NCBI GenBank assembly: GCA_963823755.1 | Contig: CAWGMP010000023.1 | Span: 306,891 to 370,890, forward strand | Length of the DNA: 64,000 nucleotides | Direction: 5' to 3' | Source of the DNA: GCA-003244245 sp963823755 | Lineage (GTDB): Bacteria; Actinomycetota; Actinomycetes; Mycobacteriales; Pseudonocardiaceae | In this document: positions 28,323 to 35,765 of the stretch, in pieces | How the letters are laid out: each line of letters opens with the position of its first letter | Numbering within the stretch: position 1 is the first letter of the stretch | Program-made: the position numbers and the translations under genes | The notes under the pieces: generated by a model | Databases searched by the model: none | What the model was told of the DNA's origin: nothing | The model's input: the letters and a program-made list of their open reading frames with translations, nothing else

Positions 28323-28527
28323 ATGTTGTCGAGGTTCTTCTTTCCCGTCGCGCGTTCATCGGGGCCTACGCCGAGATGCTGGACCGAGGCCGGCGGTTCG
28401 GGTGGACCGTCACCCAGGGCGGCCAGTCGGCTACACTCCGCCCTCGGCGAGGTCGCCAGAGCGGCCATGCCCGAGCGAGTTGATCAACAGATCGGCCACA
28501 TGTTCCATTGTGAGAAGGAGTTGAAAA

Positions 28528-28692
28528 ATGGCGAAGTCACTCGATGCCACCGAAGTCACGGTGATCCGCCCGTCAGGGACAGTGTCTCCGACGGACTACA
28601 GCCACGGCGCAGCAGATGACAACGATCATTGGAATTTCGGTGGCCACGATGGGGGCACCGACGACAGCGATGCCCCAGACCACCACAGGTGA
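28528..28692 (+). CDS. candidate RiPP-like precursor peptide, 54 residues
   Basis: ATG at 28528 is preceded by AGAAGGAG with a 7-nt spacer, the best ribosome binding site in this part of the window. The peptide has a leader-like first half with hydrophobic/charged alternation (MAKSLDATEVTVIRPSGTVS) and a strongly polar second half: YSHGAADDNDHWNFGGHDGG then TDDSDAPDHHR. The latter holds five His, nine Asp, two Asn and one Trp in about 32 residues, a composition unlike a normal small protein but like a modified or metal-binding core. A JmjC/cupin oxygenase gene follows 36 bp later and an ABC exporter after that. His, Asp and Asn are known targets of Fe(II)/2OG hydroxylases, so I infer it is the substrate. 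No cysteines, so no lanthionine chemistry. Confidence 0.6.
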   Translation: MAKSLDATEVTVIRPSGTVSPTDYSHGAADDNDHWNFGGHDGGTDDSDAPDHHR

Positions 28693-28728
28693 TCAAAAGA
28701 GCTCAGACGCCATGAGAGAATCGAAAAT

Positions 28729-29961
28729 ATGACGCTTCTAGCGGATCGGGGAGAGACTGCGGTGCACGCGCAGTCTCTCCCCGATCTATCGCGACTGATC
28801 TATCCGCTCGACTTGATGACGTTCCAGCGGGACTATTGGGAACAAGCGCCCCTCGTCGTACACCGCGATAATCCTCGCTACTTCGAGGACGTGCTGACCC
28901 TGGACCACGTCGACCGGGAGCTTTCCCGGGCCGGGGCGCGGCTCGACAGCCTCCGGGTGGTGATGGACGGCAAAGAGACTCCGGTCTCCGAGCTGGGATC
29001 GTCCGCTGGCCGTAACGGATCGATAAATGCGCTGGAGTCGCTGTATGAGCGGTACCGCACCGGCTCGACTATCGTATTGAACAGTCTCGAACAGTGCTGC
29101 GAGCCCTTGCAGCGACTGTCCGAGTCCTTGGGTGCCCAACTCAGCGCCAGGCTCCAGATGAATGTCTATCTCACCCCGGCCGGCTCGCAGGGGTTCGCAC
29201 CGCATTACGATATGCATGACGTATTCATCGCGCAGGTGTACGGCACCAAGCACTGGCGGCTGGCCGGTCAGCCCTACGAATTGCCGCTGCTAGGCCGGCC
29301 ATACGACAAGTCCCAGCCGGAACCCACCCCGGAGCAGGAGTTCGACTTGCGGGCTGGGGACCTGCTGTACCTGCCGCGGGGGGCCATCCACTCAGCGACG
29401 TCGAACGAGACCGCCTCGGTCCATGTCACAATCGGTGTGCACCCAGTGCTGTACTCGCAGGCAATCGCGGACGCCCTGGGCAAGCTCTTCGCCGACGACG
29501 TGCGGTTCCGCCGGGCTCTACCTATAGGGTTTGCCGCCGATGCGGACTCGCAGCGGCAGGCGGTGGAGACGTTGGGTGAGTTGGTCGATGCGTTGCAGAC
29601 TGGGTTGTCGCCGCAGGACATGGTCGCCGATTCGGTCAAACGCGCGACATCGATCAGTACGCCGACGCTGCGCCACCATCTGACTGATCTGGAACAGCTC
29701 AACCAGACGGGGGTCCACACACCGGTGCGGCGCCGGCCCGATCTGCGATGCCACGTCACCGTCTCCGATGACGTGGTCGGTCTGGATTTCCATAACAAGA
29801 CCGTCCAGTTTCCGGCCCACGTCGCCGACGAGGTGAAATATGTGGTAGCCAGCGACGATGCCGGTTTCACCGGTGCTGCCATCCCCGGCGAGCTGGACGA
29901 GCCAGGCCGAGCGGTGCTCGTCCAGACCCTGATCCGGGAAGGATTCCTCACCTTCGACTGA
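28729..29961 (+). CDS. JmjC/cupin_8-type Fe(II)/2-oxoglutarate oxygenase
   Basis: A 410-residue protein of the ribosomal-oxygenase (NO66/MINA53/YcfD) type. The N-terminal LIYPLDLMTFQRDYWEQAPL is the usual opening. The double-stranded beta helix has the iron ligands His159 and Asp161 in FAPHYDMHDVFIAQVYGTKH, with Lys174 of GTKHW placed for 2-oxoglutarate, and the third ligand His221 in LYLPRGAIHSAT. A helical and winged C-terminal domain completes the fold, with FLTFD at the end. Known relatives hydroxylate His or Arg of ribosomal proteins; here the neighbour is a 54-residue His/Asp-rich peptide, so peptide hydroxylation is inferred. The ATG at 28729 is assumed; a GTG at 28762 is an alternative, lying in the loop of a strong hairpin. 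Confidence 0.85.
   Translation: MTLLADRGETAVHAQSLPDLSRLIYPLDLMTFQRDYWEQAPLVVHRDNPRYFEDVLTLDHVDRELSRAGARLDSLRVVMDGKETPVSELGSSAGRNGSINALESLYERYRTGSTIVLNSLEQCCEPLQRLSESLGAQLSARLQMNVYLTPAGSQGFAPHYDMHDVFIAQVYGTKHWRLAGQPYELPLLGRPYDKSQPEPTPEQEFDLRAGDLLYLPRGAIHSATSNETASVHVTIGVHPVLYSQAIADALGKLFADDVRFRRALPIGFAADADSQRQAVETLGELVDALQTGLSPQDMVADSVKRATSISTPTLRHHLTDLEQLNQTGVHTPVRRRPDLRCHVTVSDDVVGLDFHNKTVQFPAHVADEVKYVVASDDAGFTGAAIPGELDEPGRAVLVQTLIREGFLTFD
28744..28786 (+). promoter_or_regulatory. 18-bp perfect hairpin at the oxygenase 5' end
   Basis: GATCGGGGAGAGACTGCG at 28744-28761 is perfectly complementary to 28769-28786, with a 7-nt loop. It starts 52 bp after the peptide stop and lies within codons 6-20 of the oxygenase. 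There is no T-run, so it is not a plain intrinsic terminator. It may attenuate transcription, stabilise the upstream peptide mRNA or restrict translation of the oxygenase, raising the peptide-to-enzyme ratio. Confidence 0.6.
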
Positions 29962-30013
29962 GTCCCGGGCCGTCCCACCCACGCAGGCTGCTTGCAGTGC
30001 AGAGGAGAAGCAG

Positions 30014-31777
30014 GTGAGTGAGGCGTCAGGAGATCGGTCGCAGGTGCCGCTGCGGCGGATAGTACAGTTGTTCGCGCCCTACCGGATCCGGCTTGTCGCC
30101 GTGTGCACGTTGATCGCGGTGGCCTCCATCGTGGGGCTGGTCGCCCCGTTCCTGCTGCGGGAAATCCTGGATGTCGCGCTGCCTCAAGCCCGGGTCGGGC
30201 TGCTCAGCGTGCTGGCCGGCGGCATGCTCGTGGTAGCCGTGGCCCTCAGCATCATCGCCGTGCTCCAGTCCTACCTGTCGCTGACCGTAGGCCAACAGAT
30301 CATGAACGATCTGCGCAACGCGGTCTACGTGCACCTGCAACGGATGTCGCTGGCATTTTTCACCAGCACCCGGACCGGCGAGATGCAATCCCGGATCGCC
30401 AATGACATCGGCGGTATGGGCACGACCGTGACCACCGTGGCCACCACGATCGTCGGCAGCCTCACCACCGTGGTCACCAGCCTCATCGCGATGATCGCCC
30501 TGGACTGGCGGCTGACCATCCTGTCGCTGCTGATGCTGCCGGTGTTCGTGTGGATCAGCCGCAACGTCGGCGACGAACGCCGCGCGCTCACCCGCCAACG
30601 GCAGCAGCAGCTCGCCCTGATGTCGACCCTGGTCGAGGAATCACTGTCAGTCAACGGGTTCCTGCTGGGCCGCGTGATGGGCCGCTCTCGACTGCTCACC
30701 CACGAGTTCGCCAAACAGTCCGACGCGCTGACCACCCTCACGGTCCGCTCCGCCATGGCTGGACGCTGGCGCCAGTCGGGCATCCAGATCATCATGGCCG
30801 CCATGCCCATCGTGATCTACTGGGCAGCAGGCCTCACCGCCCATCAGGGCTCCCTCACGATTTCCATCGGCACCCTGGTCGCCTTCACCACCCTGCAGCA
30901 AGGCCTGTTCAGCCCTTCGGTCCAGCTCCTGCAAGTCGGCATCACCCTGCAAAGCTCACTGGCGCTGTTCGAGCGGGTATTCGAATATCTTGACCTGCCT
31001 GTGGATATCCCCGAGCCAGCCCAACCGGTGCCCCTGCATGGTGCCCGTGGCCACGTCCGGTTCGACGACGTTTCCTTCTCCTACGGCAACGACCGGGTGC
31101 TGCACCACATCGATATCGACCTCCCCGCTGGCAGCCATCTCGCTGTCGTCGGCGCCACCGGAGCCGGCAAAACCACGCTAGGCTACCTGGTGCCCCGCCT
31201 TTACGACGTCACCGCCGGACGGGTCACCATCGACGGCGTCGACGTGCGTGACCTCAGCTTCGCCACCCTCGCCGACACCGTCGGCGTCGTGTCCCAAGAC
31301 ACCCACCTATTCCACACCACCATCGCTGACAACCTCCGTTTTGCCAAACCCGACGCCACCGCTGACGACATCATCGCCGCCACGAAAGCCGCACAGATCC
31401 ACGACCTCATCGCCAGCCTGCCCGACGGTTACGACACCATCGTCGGCGAACGCGGCTACCGCTTCTCCGGCGGAGAGAAACAGCGTCTTGCGATAGCCCG
31501 CACCATGCTGCGCAATCCCCCTGTCCTCGTCTTGGACGAGGCCACCAGCGCACTGGACACCCGCACCGAACACGCTGTCCAACAAGCCCTCGACACCCTC
31601 TCGGCGGGACGCACCACCATCACCATCGCCCACCGCCTGTCCACCATCCGCAACGCCGATCACATCATCGTTCTCCACCACGGACGCATCATCGAACGCG
31701 GCAGCCACCACGACCTCCTCACCCACGGTGGCCACTACGCAATCCTGATCGAGACTCACGTCGCCCACGTCACCTGA
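30014..31777 (+). CDS. ABC transporter, fused membrane and ATPase domains
   Basis: A 587-residue half-transporter exporter of the ABCB/MsbA type. Residues 1-320 hold six membrane helices (for example LVAVCTLIAVASIVGLVAPF, LLSVLAGGMLVVAVALSIIA). The ATPase has Walker A GATGAGKTT near 383, Q-loop VSQDTHLF, signature FSGGEKQRLAIAR near 490, Walker B VLVLDEATSALD and the H-loop IAHRLST. There is no N-terminal C39 peptidase, so if it exports the 54-residue peptide, leader removal must happen elsewhere. A GTG start follows AGGAGAAGCAG, 52 bp after the oxygenase stop, consistent with one operon. Confidence 0.9.
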   Translation: MSEASGDRSQVPLRRIVQLFAPYRIRLVAVCTLIAVASIVGLVAPFLLREILDVALPQARVGLLSVLAGGMLVVAVALSIIAVLQSYLSLTVGQQIMNDLRNAVYVHLQRMSLAFFTSTRTGEMQSRIANDIGGMGTTVTTVATTIVGSLTTVVTSLIAMIALDWRLTILSLLMLPVFVWISRNVGDERRALTRQRQQQLALMSTLVEESLSVNGFLLGRVMGRSRLLTHEFAKQSDALTTLTVRSAMAGRWRQSGIQIIMAAMPIVIYWAAGLTAHQGSLTISIGTLVAFTTLQQGLFSPSVQLLQVGITLQSSLALFERVFEYLDLPVDIPEPAQPVPLHGARGHVRFDDVSFSYGNDRVLHHIDIDLPAGSHLAVVGATGAGKTTLGYLVPRLYDVTAGRVTIDGVDVRDLSFATLADTVGVVSQDTHLFHTTIADNLRFAKPDATADDIIAATKAAQIHDLIASLPDGYDTIVGERGYRFSGGEKQRLAIARTMLRNPPVLVLDEATSALDTRTEHAVQQALDTLSAGRTTITIAHRLSTIRNADHIIVLHHGRIIERGSHHDLLTHGGHYAILIETHVAHVT

Positions 31778-31946
31778 TCGGAGCCAGCCGCAACGTACTT
31801 ATCGGCCGTCGCCCCTCCTCCTTACCAATAGCCAGCTCGGCCAGACGCATGGATGGACACCGGTAGTACCGCCACCGTCGCCAGAAGGTGGACGTACCCG
31901 AGGCCGCCCGAATCACATCATCGACGAGACGTTTGGAGCAGACCTT

Positions 31947-32978
31947 ATGAAGGAAAACCTGGTATTCGTGCAATCCAACAACCCAGCCGGCAACCAGATC
32001 CTGGTCTACGACCGGGCCGAGGACGGTACCCTCACCCTCGCCGAGACCGTCGATACCGGAGGGACCGGTGGCATCAATGAAGGGGCCCCTGATGATCCTC
32101 TTGCCTCCCAGGGCTCACTCGTTTATGACACCCACCACCGTGTGTTGATCGGTGTCAACGCCGGCAGCAACACGGTGTCCTTGTTCGGGCTGGAGGGCGA
32201 CCACCTGTGCCTGCGCCAGGTGCTGGCCTCAGGGGGAACCTTCCCGGTCAGCGTGACTGTCCACGGCGATTTGGTTTTCGTGCTCAACGCTCATGAGGCC
32301 GGTGCCATCACCGGGTATCGGATCACCGATGGTCAGCTGTACCCGATCGACGACTCCACCCGCTCGCTGGGGCTGACCCCGGTCACCGGGCCGACGCAGG
32401 CAATGAACACCCCCGCTCAGATCGGCTTCACCCCCGACGGACAGCATCTGGTGATCACCACCAAACTCAACGGCAGCCTCATCGACGTGTTCACCGTGGG
32501 ACCCTCCGGGCAACCTTCCAACACCTTCACGGCTAACCCCGCGGGCGTCCCTTCGCCGTTCGGATTCACCTTCGATGACCAGGAACACCTGGTCATGACC
32601 GATGCTGTCATCAGCACGCTGATCACCTACACCGTCCATTCCGACGGCACCGTCAAACGGGTCGCCTCCCAACCCAACGGGCAGCAGGCCATGTGTTGGG
32701 TCGCCCAGATCGCCGGCAACTTCTACGTCGTCAACAGCGCCAGCAGCACCATCACCGGCTACCATATCGATCCCGCAGGCACCTCCACCGTGTTCACCCA
32801 GAACACCACCAGACAAGGCCCGATCGACCTGGTCGGCACCCGCGATGGGCAGTTCCTCTACGTACAGATCGGCACCGCCGGGGGTGTCGATGGCTTCCGC
32901 ATCAAACCTGACGGCACACTCGACCAGGTCGTCACCCTCACCGGTCTGCCGGGTATGCAGGGCATCGCCCTCACCTGA
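31947..32978 (+). CDS. lactonase-like seven-bladed beta-propeller protein
   Basis: A 343-residue cytosolic-type beta-propeller of the 3-carboxymuconate cyclase/6-phosphogluconolactonase superfamily. The repeats read NLVFVQSNNPAGNQILVYDR, VSLFGLEGDHL, VHGDLVFVLNAHEAGAITGY, IGFTPDGQHLVITTKLNGSL, EHLVMTDAVISTLITYTVHS and DGQFLYVQIGTAGGVDGF. No signal peptide. Family members cleave lactones but many have no known activity. It lies 170 bp after the ABC gene on the same strand and ahead of a terminator, so it may be the last gene of the peptide operon; alternatively it is independent. GGAG upstream of the ATG. Confidence 0.75.
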   Translation: MKENLVFVQSNNPAGNQILVYDRAEDGTLTLAETVDTGGTGGINEGAPDDPLASQGSLVYDTHHRVLIGVNAGSNTVSLFGLEGDHLCLRQVLASGGTFPVSVTVHGDLVFVLNAHEAGAITGYRITDGQLYPIDDSTRSLGLTPVTGPTQAMNTPAQIGFTPDGQHLVITTKLNGSLIDVFTVGPSGQPSNTFTANPAGVPSPFGFTFDDQEHLVMTDAVISTLITYTVHSDGTVKRVASQPNGQQAMCWVAQIAGNFYVVNSASSTITGYHIDPAGTSTVFTQNTTRQGPIDLVGTRDGQFLYVQIGTAGGVDGFRIKPDGTLDQVVTLTGLPGMQGIALT

Positions 32979-33028
32979 ACAGGACTGGTCCTGCGCGAGA
33001 CTGTCTGGTCTTCGGTGCCTGTCTGATC

Positions 33029-33061
33029 GGGCGCCCGGGAGAGCACTACGCCCGGGCGCCC
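33029..33061 (+). terminator. terminator after the propeller gene
   Basis: GGGCGCCCGGG and its complement form an 11-bp GC stem with an 11-nt loop, 51 bp downstream of the propeller stop. It separates the + strand locus from the convergent TetR gene. Confidence 0.7.
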
Positions 33062-33264
33062 ACAGAACCAAGCGTGACATGAAGGTCACTGTCAGGTGCC
33101 GTCAAGCATGCACAGTCCCAGACACCGTCCAAGGCCTTCACCCATAAACCAGAGGCTCGGCTTCCCCTTGGCCCCGCTCCCGCGAGGCTTCTGTGACGAC
33201 GCTGCAGAAGCACCAACGCTTACGTGCTGCCGCTCGCCACGCAGCTCCTCAGGTGGCCGACAGG

Positions 33265-33900
33265 TCAGCACTCGCTCACCGCGTACGAACGGAGGTATTC
33301 GTAGGCCGCATTGAGCGCGGCGCGCAGCGGTAACAGCTGAGCATGAGTGTGGGCCAGCAGGGTACCGCCTTGAATGGTCGCGAGGGTCACCACGGCCAGT
33401 GCGTGCGGGTCCGCTGAGTCTCGGAGCAGGCCGCGCGCTTTCATTCTCTCCAACCCGCTGGCCAAGTACCCCGCCCACTCGCTGAAGATCGCGTCGAGAC
33501 GAGTCCTCGCCGCCTGGTCAACACCCGCCAGCTCGCAGGCGAGGCTGCCGAGGGGGCAACGGTGGGGTGTCTGACTGGCTTCCTGGACCTCGATCACTCT
33601 CCGTAGCCATCGCTGGATGTCCGACCAGCAATCGATCTCATGGGTGGTCATGCCCAATGTGGCGCGGGTGAGATCCCACTGCCAGTCGATGACCGCGATG
33701 AGAAGGTCCTGTTTGGAGGTGAAGTAGTGATACATCTGGCTCTTGCCGGCTCCACAGCGGTGGAGCACGTCCTCCACGCTGGTGGCTCGCACACCATCGC
33801 GATGCATCAGTTCCGCCGCCGCTTCGACGATGCGATCATATGTCCGTTGTCCCTGCGCGGTGAGGACTCGCTTCCCAGATTGCTCTCTGCTCGTTCTCAT
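33265..33900 (-). CDS. TetR-family transcriptional repressor
   Basis: A 211-residue protein with the N-terminal TetR DNA-binding domain: GQRTYDRIVEAAAELMHRDG, VRATSVEDVLHRCGAGKSQM, YHYFTSKQDLLIAVI. The C-terminal ligand domain resembles the TetR_C_9-like group (SQTPHRCPLGSLACELAG), with a cysteine pair that could make it redox-sensitive. It is divergent from a peroxiredoxin gene with a palindromic site in between, so control of that gene and itself is likely. MRTSREQ at 33900 is the natural start. Confidence 0.9.
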   Translation of the reverse strand: MRTSREQSGKRVLTAQGQRTYDRIVEAAAELMHRDGVRATSVEDVLHRCGAGKSQMYHYFTSKQDLLIAVIDWQWDLTRATLGMTTHEIDCWSDIQRWLRRVIEVQEASQTPHRCPLGSLACELAGVDQAARTRLDAIFSEWAGYLASGLERMKARGLLRDSADPHALAVVTLATIQGGTLLAHTHAQLLPLRAALNAAYEYLRSYAVSEC

Positions 33901-33928
33901 TTTGTAATAAGTTGTCCTTCCTCACCAG

Positions 33929-33946
33929 CTGTACTAGATGGTACAG
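33929..33946. promoter_or_regulatory. TetR operator candidate
   Basis: CTGTACTAGATGGTACAG has perfect 6-bp arms (CTGTAC/GTACAG) around a 6-bp spacer, in the 93-bp divergent gap between the TetR and peroxiredoxin genes. The length and symmetry suit a TetR dimer. Confidence 0.6.
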
Positions 33947-33993
33947 TCGTGTCAGTATACTACGCAGCACGTCGACAGAAACGAGGTACATCG

Positions 33994-34671
33994 GTGACCA
34001 CGTCAACGCGCCCCGATGGAGCGCTGAACATGGAACTGAAAGCAATAGTGGAGGGTGCTGGCCTGCCTGAGGAAGTCGCACGGACCATCGCGCGGGCGAA
34101 CGCGCAGATCGAGCAGTCCGGCGAAGCCTGCGGCCTTGCGGTTGGCGATATAGCCCCCGAATTTACGCTGTTCGGCGCGGACGGACATCAGGTCCGCCTC
34201 TCCGAGCGGTTGGCCCAGGGGCCGGTGATCGTCAGTTTCTACCGAGGAGCTTGGTGCCCGTTCTGCAACCTTGAGTTGCGTGCGCTTGCGTCGGCGCTGT
34301 CGAAGATCAGCGGACTCGGTGCGTCACTGATTGCTATCAGTCCGCAATCTCCAGACGAGTCGGCTGGTTTGGTGCAGCAGCACCAATTGACCTTCGACGT
34401 GCTCAGCGACCTTGACGGTGCGGTCGCACGCGCATGGAAGCTGCGCTTCACCTTGCCCGACGAGCTCAAGGCGCTGTACCAGAACGTCTTCACACTCGAT
34501 CTCACGAAGGCCAACGCCGACGGCAGCTGGACACTACCGGTCCCTGGCACGTTCGTGCTCGACCGACATGGTGTGATCCGGGCTCGGTACGTCTCGACCG
34601 ATTACACCACGAGGATGGAGCCCGGCGAGGTCATCTCTGCCCTGGCCGCACTCGCGAAAGACGGTCGGTGA
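33994..34671 (+). CDS. AhpC/TSA-family peroxiredoxin
   Basis: A 225-residue thiol peroxidase. The core reads VGDIAPEFTLFGADGHQVRL then PVIVSFYRGAWCPFCNLELR, where the peroxidatic Cys lies in WCPFC and a second Cys follows two residues later, as in the AhpC/TSA subgroup with a C-x-x-C active site. It reduces peroxides with thioredoxin-like donors. A 50-residue N-terminal helical extension is typical of this group. The GTG at 33994 has ACGAGG before it; the longer open frame to 33640 lies inside the tetR gene and is ignored. Expression is probably set by the divergent TetR protein. Confidence 0.88.
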   Translation: MTTSTRPDGALNMELKAIVEGAGLPEEVARTIARANAQIEQSGEACGLAVGDIAPEFTLFGADGHQVRLSERLAQGPVIVSFYRGAWCPFCNLELRALASALSKISGLGASLIAISPQSPDESAGLVQQHQLTFDVLSDLDGAVARAWKLRFTLPDELKALYQNVFTLDLTKANADGSWTLPVPGTFVLDRHGVIRARYVSTDYTTRMEPGEVISALAALAKDGR

Positions 34672-34806
34672 GACCGACGACCTGGACACGGCTGCGCTTG
34701 CCGGGGCCATCTGGCACACCTAGGTCACTAACGACAAACGCAGCCTCATCGCTTACGGCCCTGACCGACACCAATTTCACGGAATCGATCATATGGGAGA
34801 CAATTC

Positions 34807-35607
34807 GTGACTTTGACACTTGGGGACGGCCCGCTCACCTCACGACCGCCCGACACGGTCAATTACCGGATCGACGGCCCGAGACACCGGCTGTTCTGGC
34901 ATCTTTTTCCGCGCCGGGTACGAGCACTGCTCGGTGACCAAGTGGTCCTCGACAGCACCCGCGCGAACCTGCTACACGAGAGTAACCTGCTTCCTCAACT
35001 GTATCTGCCGCGCACCGACATCCGAGTCGATCTACTCGAAGCGAGCAAACACCAAACACACTGCCCCTTCAAAGGTGACGCGGTCTATGAGTCGGTGCAC
35101 GTCGGTGAGCGGGTCGCTGAGAACGCGGTGTGGAGTTACCCTGACCCGGTCGACTCCGCCGCCTGGCTCGCCGGACACGTGGCCTTATATTGGGAATCAA
35201 TGGATTCCTGGTTCGACGAGGACGAGGAGGTCTTCGGACACATCCGCGACCCGTATCACCGGGTCGACATCCGCCGTACCAGCCGCCATGTGCAGATCGT
35301 CGTGGGAGACACCGAAATCGCCGCAAGCCGCCGGGCGCTGCTGCTCTCGGAGACAGGCCTGCCAAACCGCCTCTACCTGCCACCGGCCGACGTACGCACC
35401 GAACATTTCGCTCCCAGCGCTAAACACACGGTCTGCCCCTATAAGGGGAATGCGTCCTACTGGACCGTACAGGTCAACGGTACGGTGATCACGGACGCGG
35501 TGTGGCTCTATCCTGAACCGCTCCAGGACACCCGGCAGATCGCCGGTTATTTCTGCTTCCTCGCTCACGGGGTCCAGACTTGGGTCGATGGCAAGCCGCT
35601 CGATTGA
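34807..35607 (+). CDS. tandem DUF427 protein
   Basis: A 266-residue protein made of two DUF427 domains, residues about 20-130 and 145-255. Each has the pattern RALLGDQVVLDSTRANLLHE/IVVGDTEIAASRRALLLSE, then LYLPRTDIR/LYLPPADVR, THCPFKGDA/TVCPYKGNA and VWSYPDP/VWLYPEP. The repeated C-P-Y/F-K-G and Y-P-x-P motifs are the family signature. Function is unknown; folds are beta-rich and small. The GTG start follows GGGAGA. It is isolated, with a shared terminator before the convergent haloperoxidase gene. Confidence 0.85.
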   Translation: MTLTLGDGPLTSRPPDTVNYRIDGPRHRLFWHLFPRRVRALLGDQVVLDSTRANLLHESNLLPQLYLPRTDIRVDLLEASKHQTHCPFKGDAVYESVHVGERVAENAVWSYPDPVDSAAWLAGHVALYWESMDSWFDEDEEVFGHIRDPYHRVDIRRTSRHVQIVVGDTEIAASRRALLLSETGLPNRLYLPPADVRTEHFAPSAKHTVCPYKGNASYWTVQVNGTVITDAVWLYPEPLQDTRQIAGYFCFLAHGVQTWVDGKPLD

Positions 35608-35691
35608 CCCTGCCCTTACCCCGCGTCGTCGCCGCACTCGGCCAGACCGAATCCGCTTCGGGCACAACCGGTACGGCCTGTGCCGACAACG

Positions 35692-35739
35692 CGGCAAGCA
35701 CGTGTGCCCCTGTGAGCAGGGGGCCACACGTGCTTGCCG
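35692..35739. terminator. bidirectional terminator between DUF427 and haloperoxidase genes
   Basis: CGGCAAGCACGTGTG (35692-35706) is perfectly complementary to 35725-35739, with a further CCCCT/AGGGG pairing inside. The stem lies between the ends of two convergent genes. Confidence 0.75.
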
Positions 35740-35765
35740 CTGCCGCGCTTGAATCCGCGGTCGTT

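Noticed and set aside
28293..28619. 108-codon frame overlapping the precursor peptide in another frame
   Set aside because: It lacks a ribosome binding site, and the 28528 ORF in the other frame has an ideal one and fits the oxygenase context.
32229..33089. 286-codon open frame opposite the beta-propeller gene
   Set aside because: The + strand gene has clear propeller repeats; the antisense frame is repetitive Gly/Asp/Val and not protein-like.
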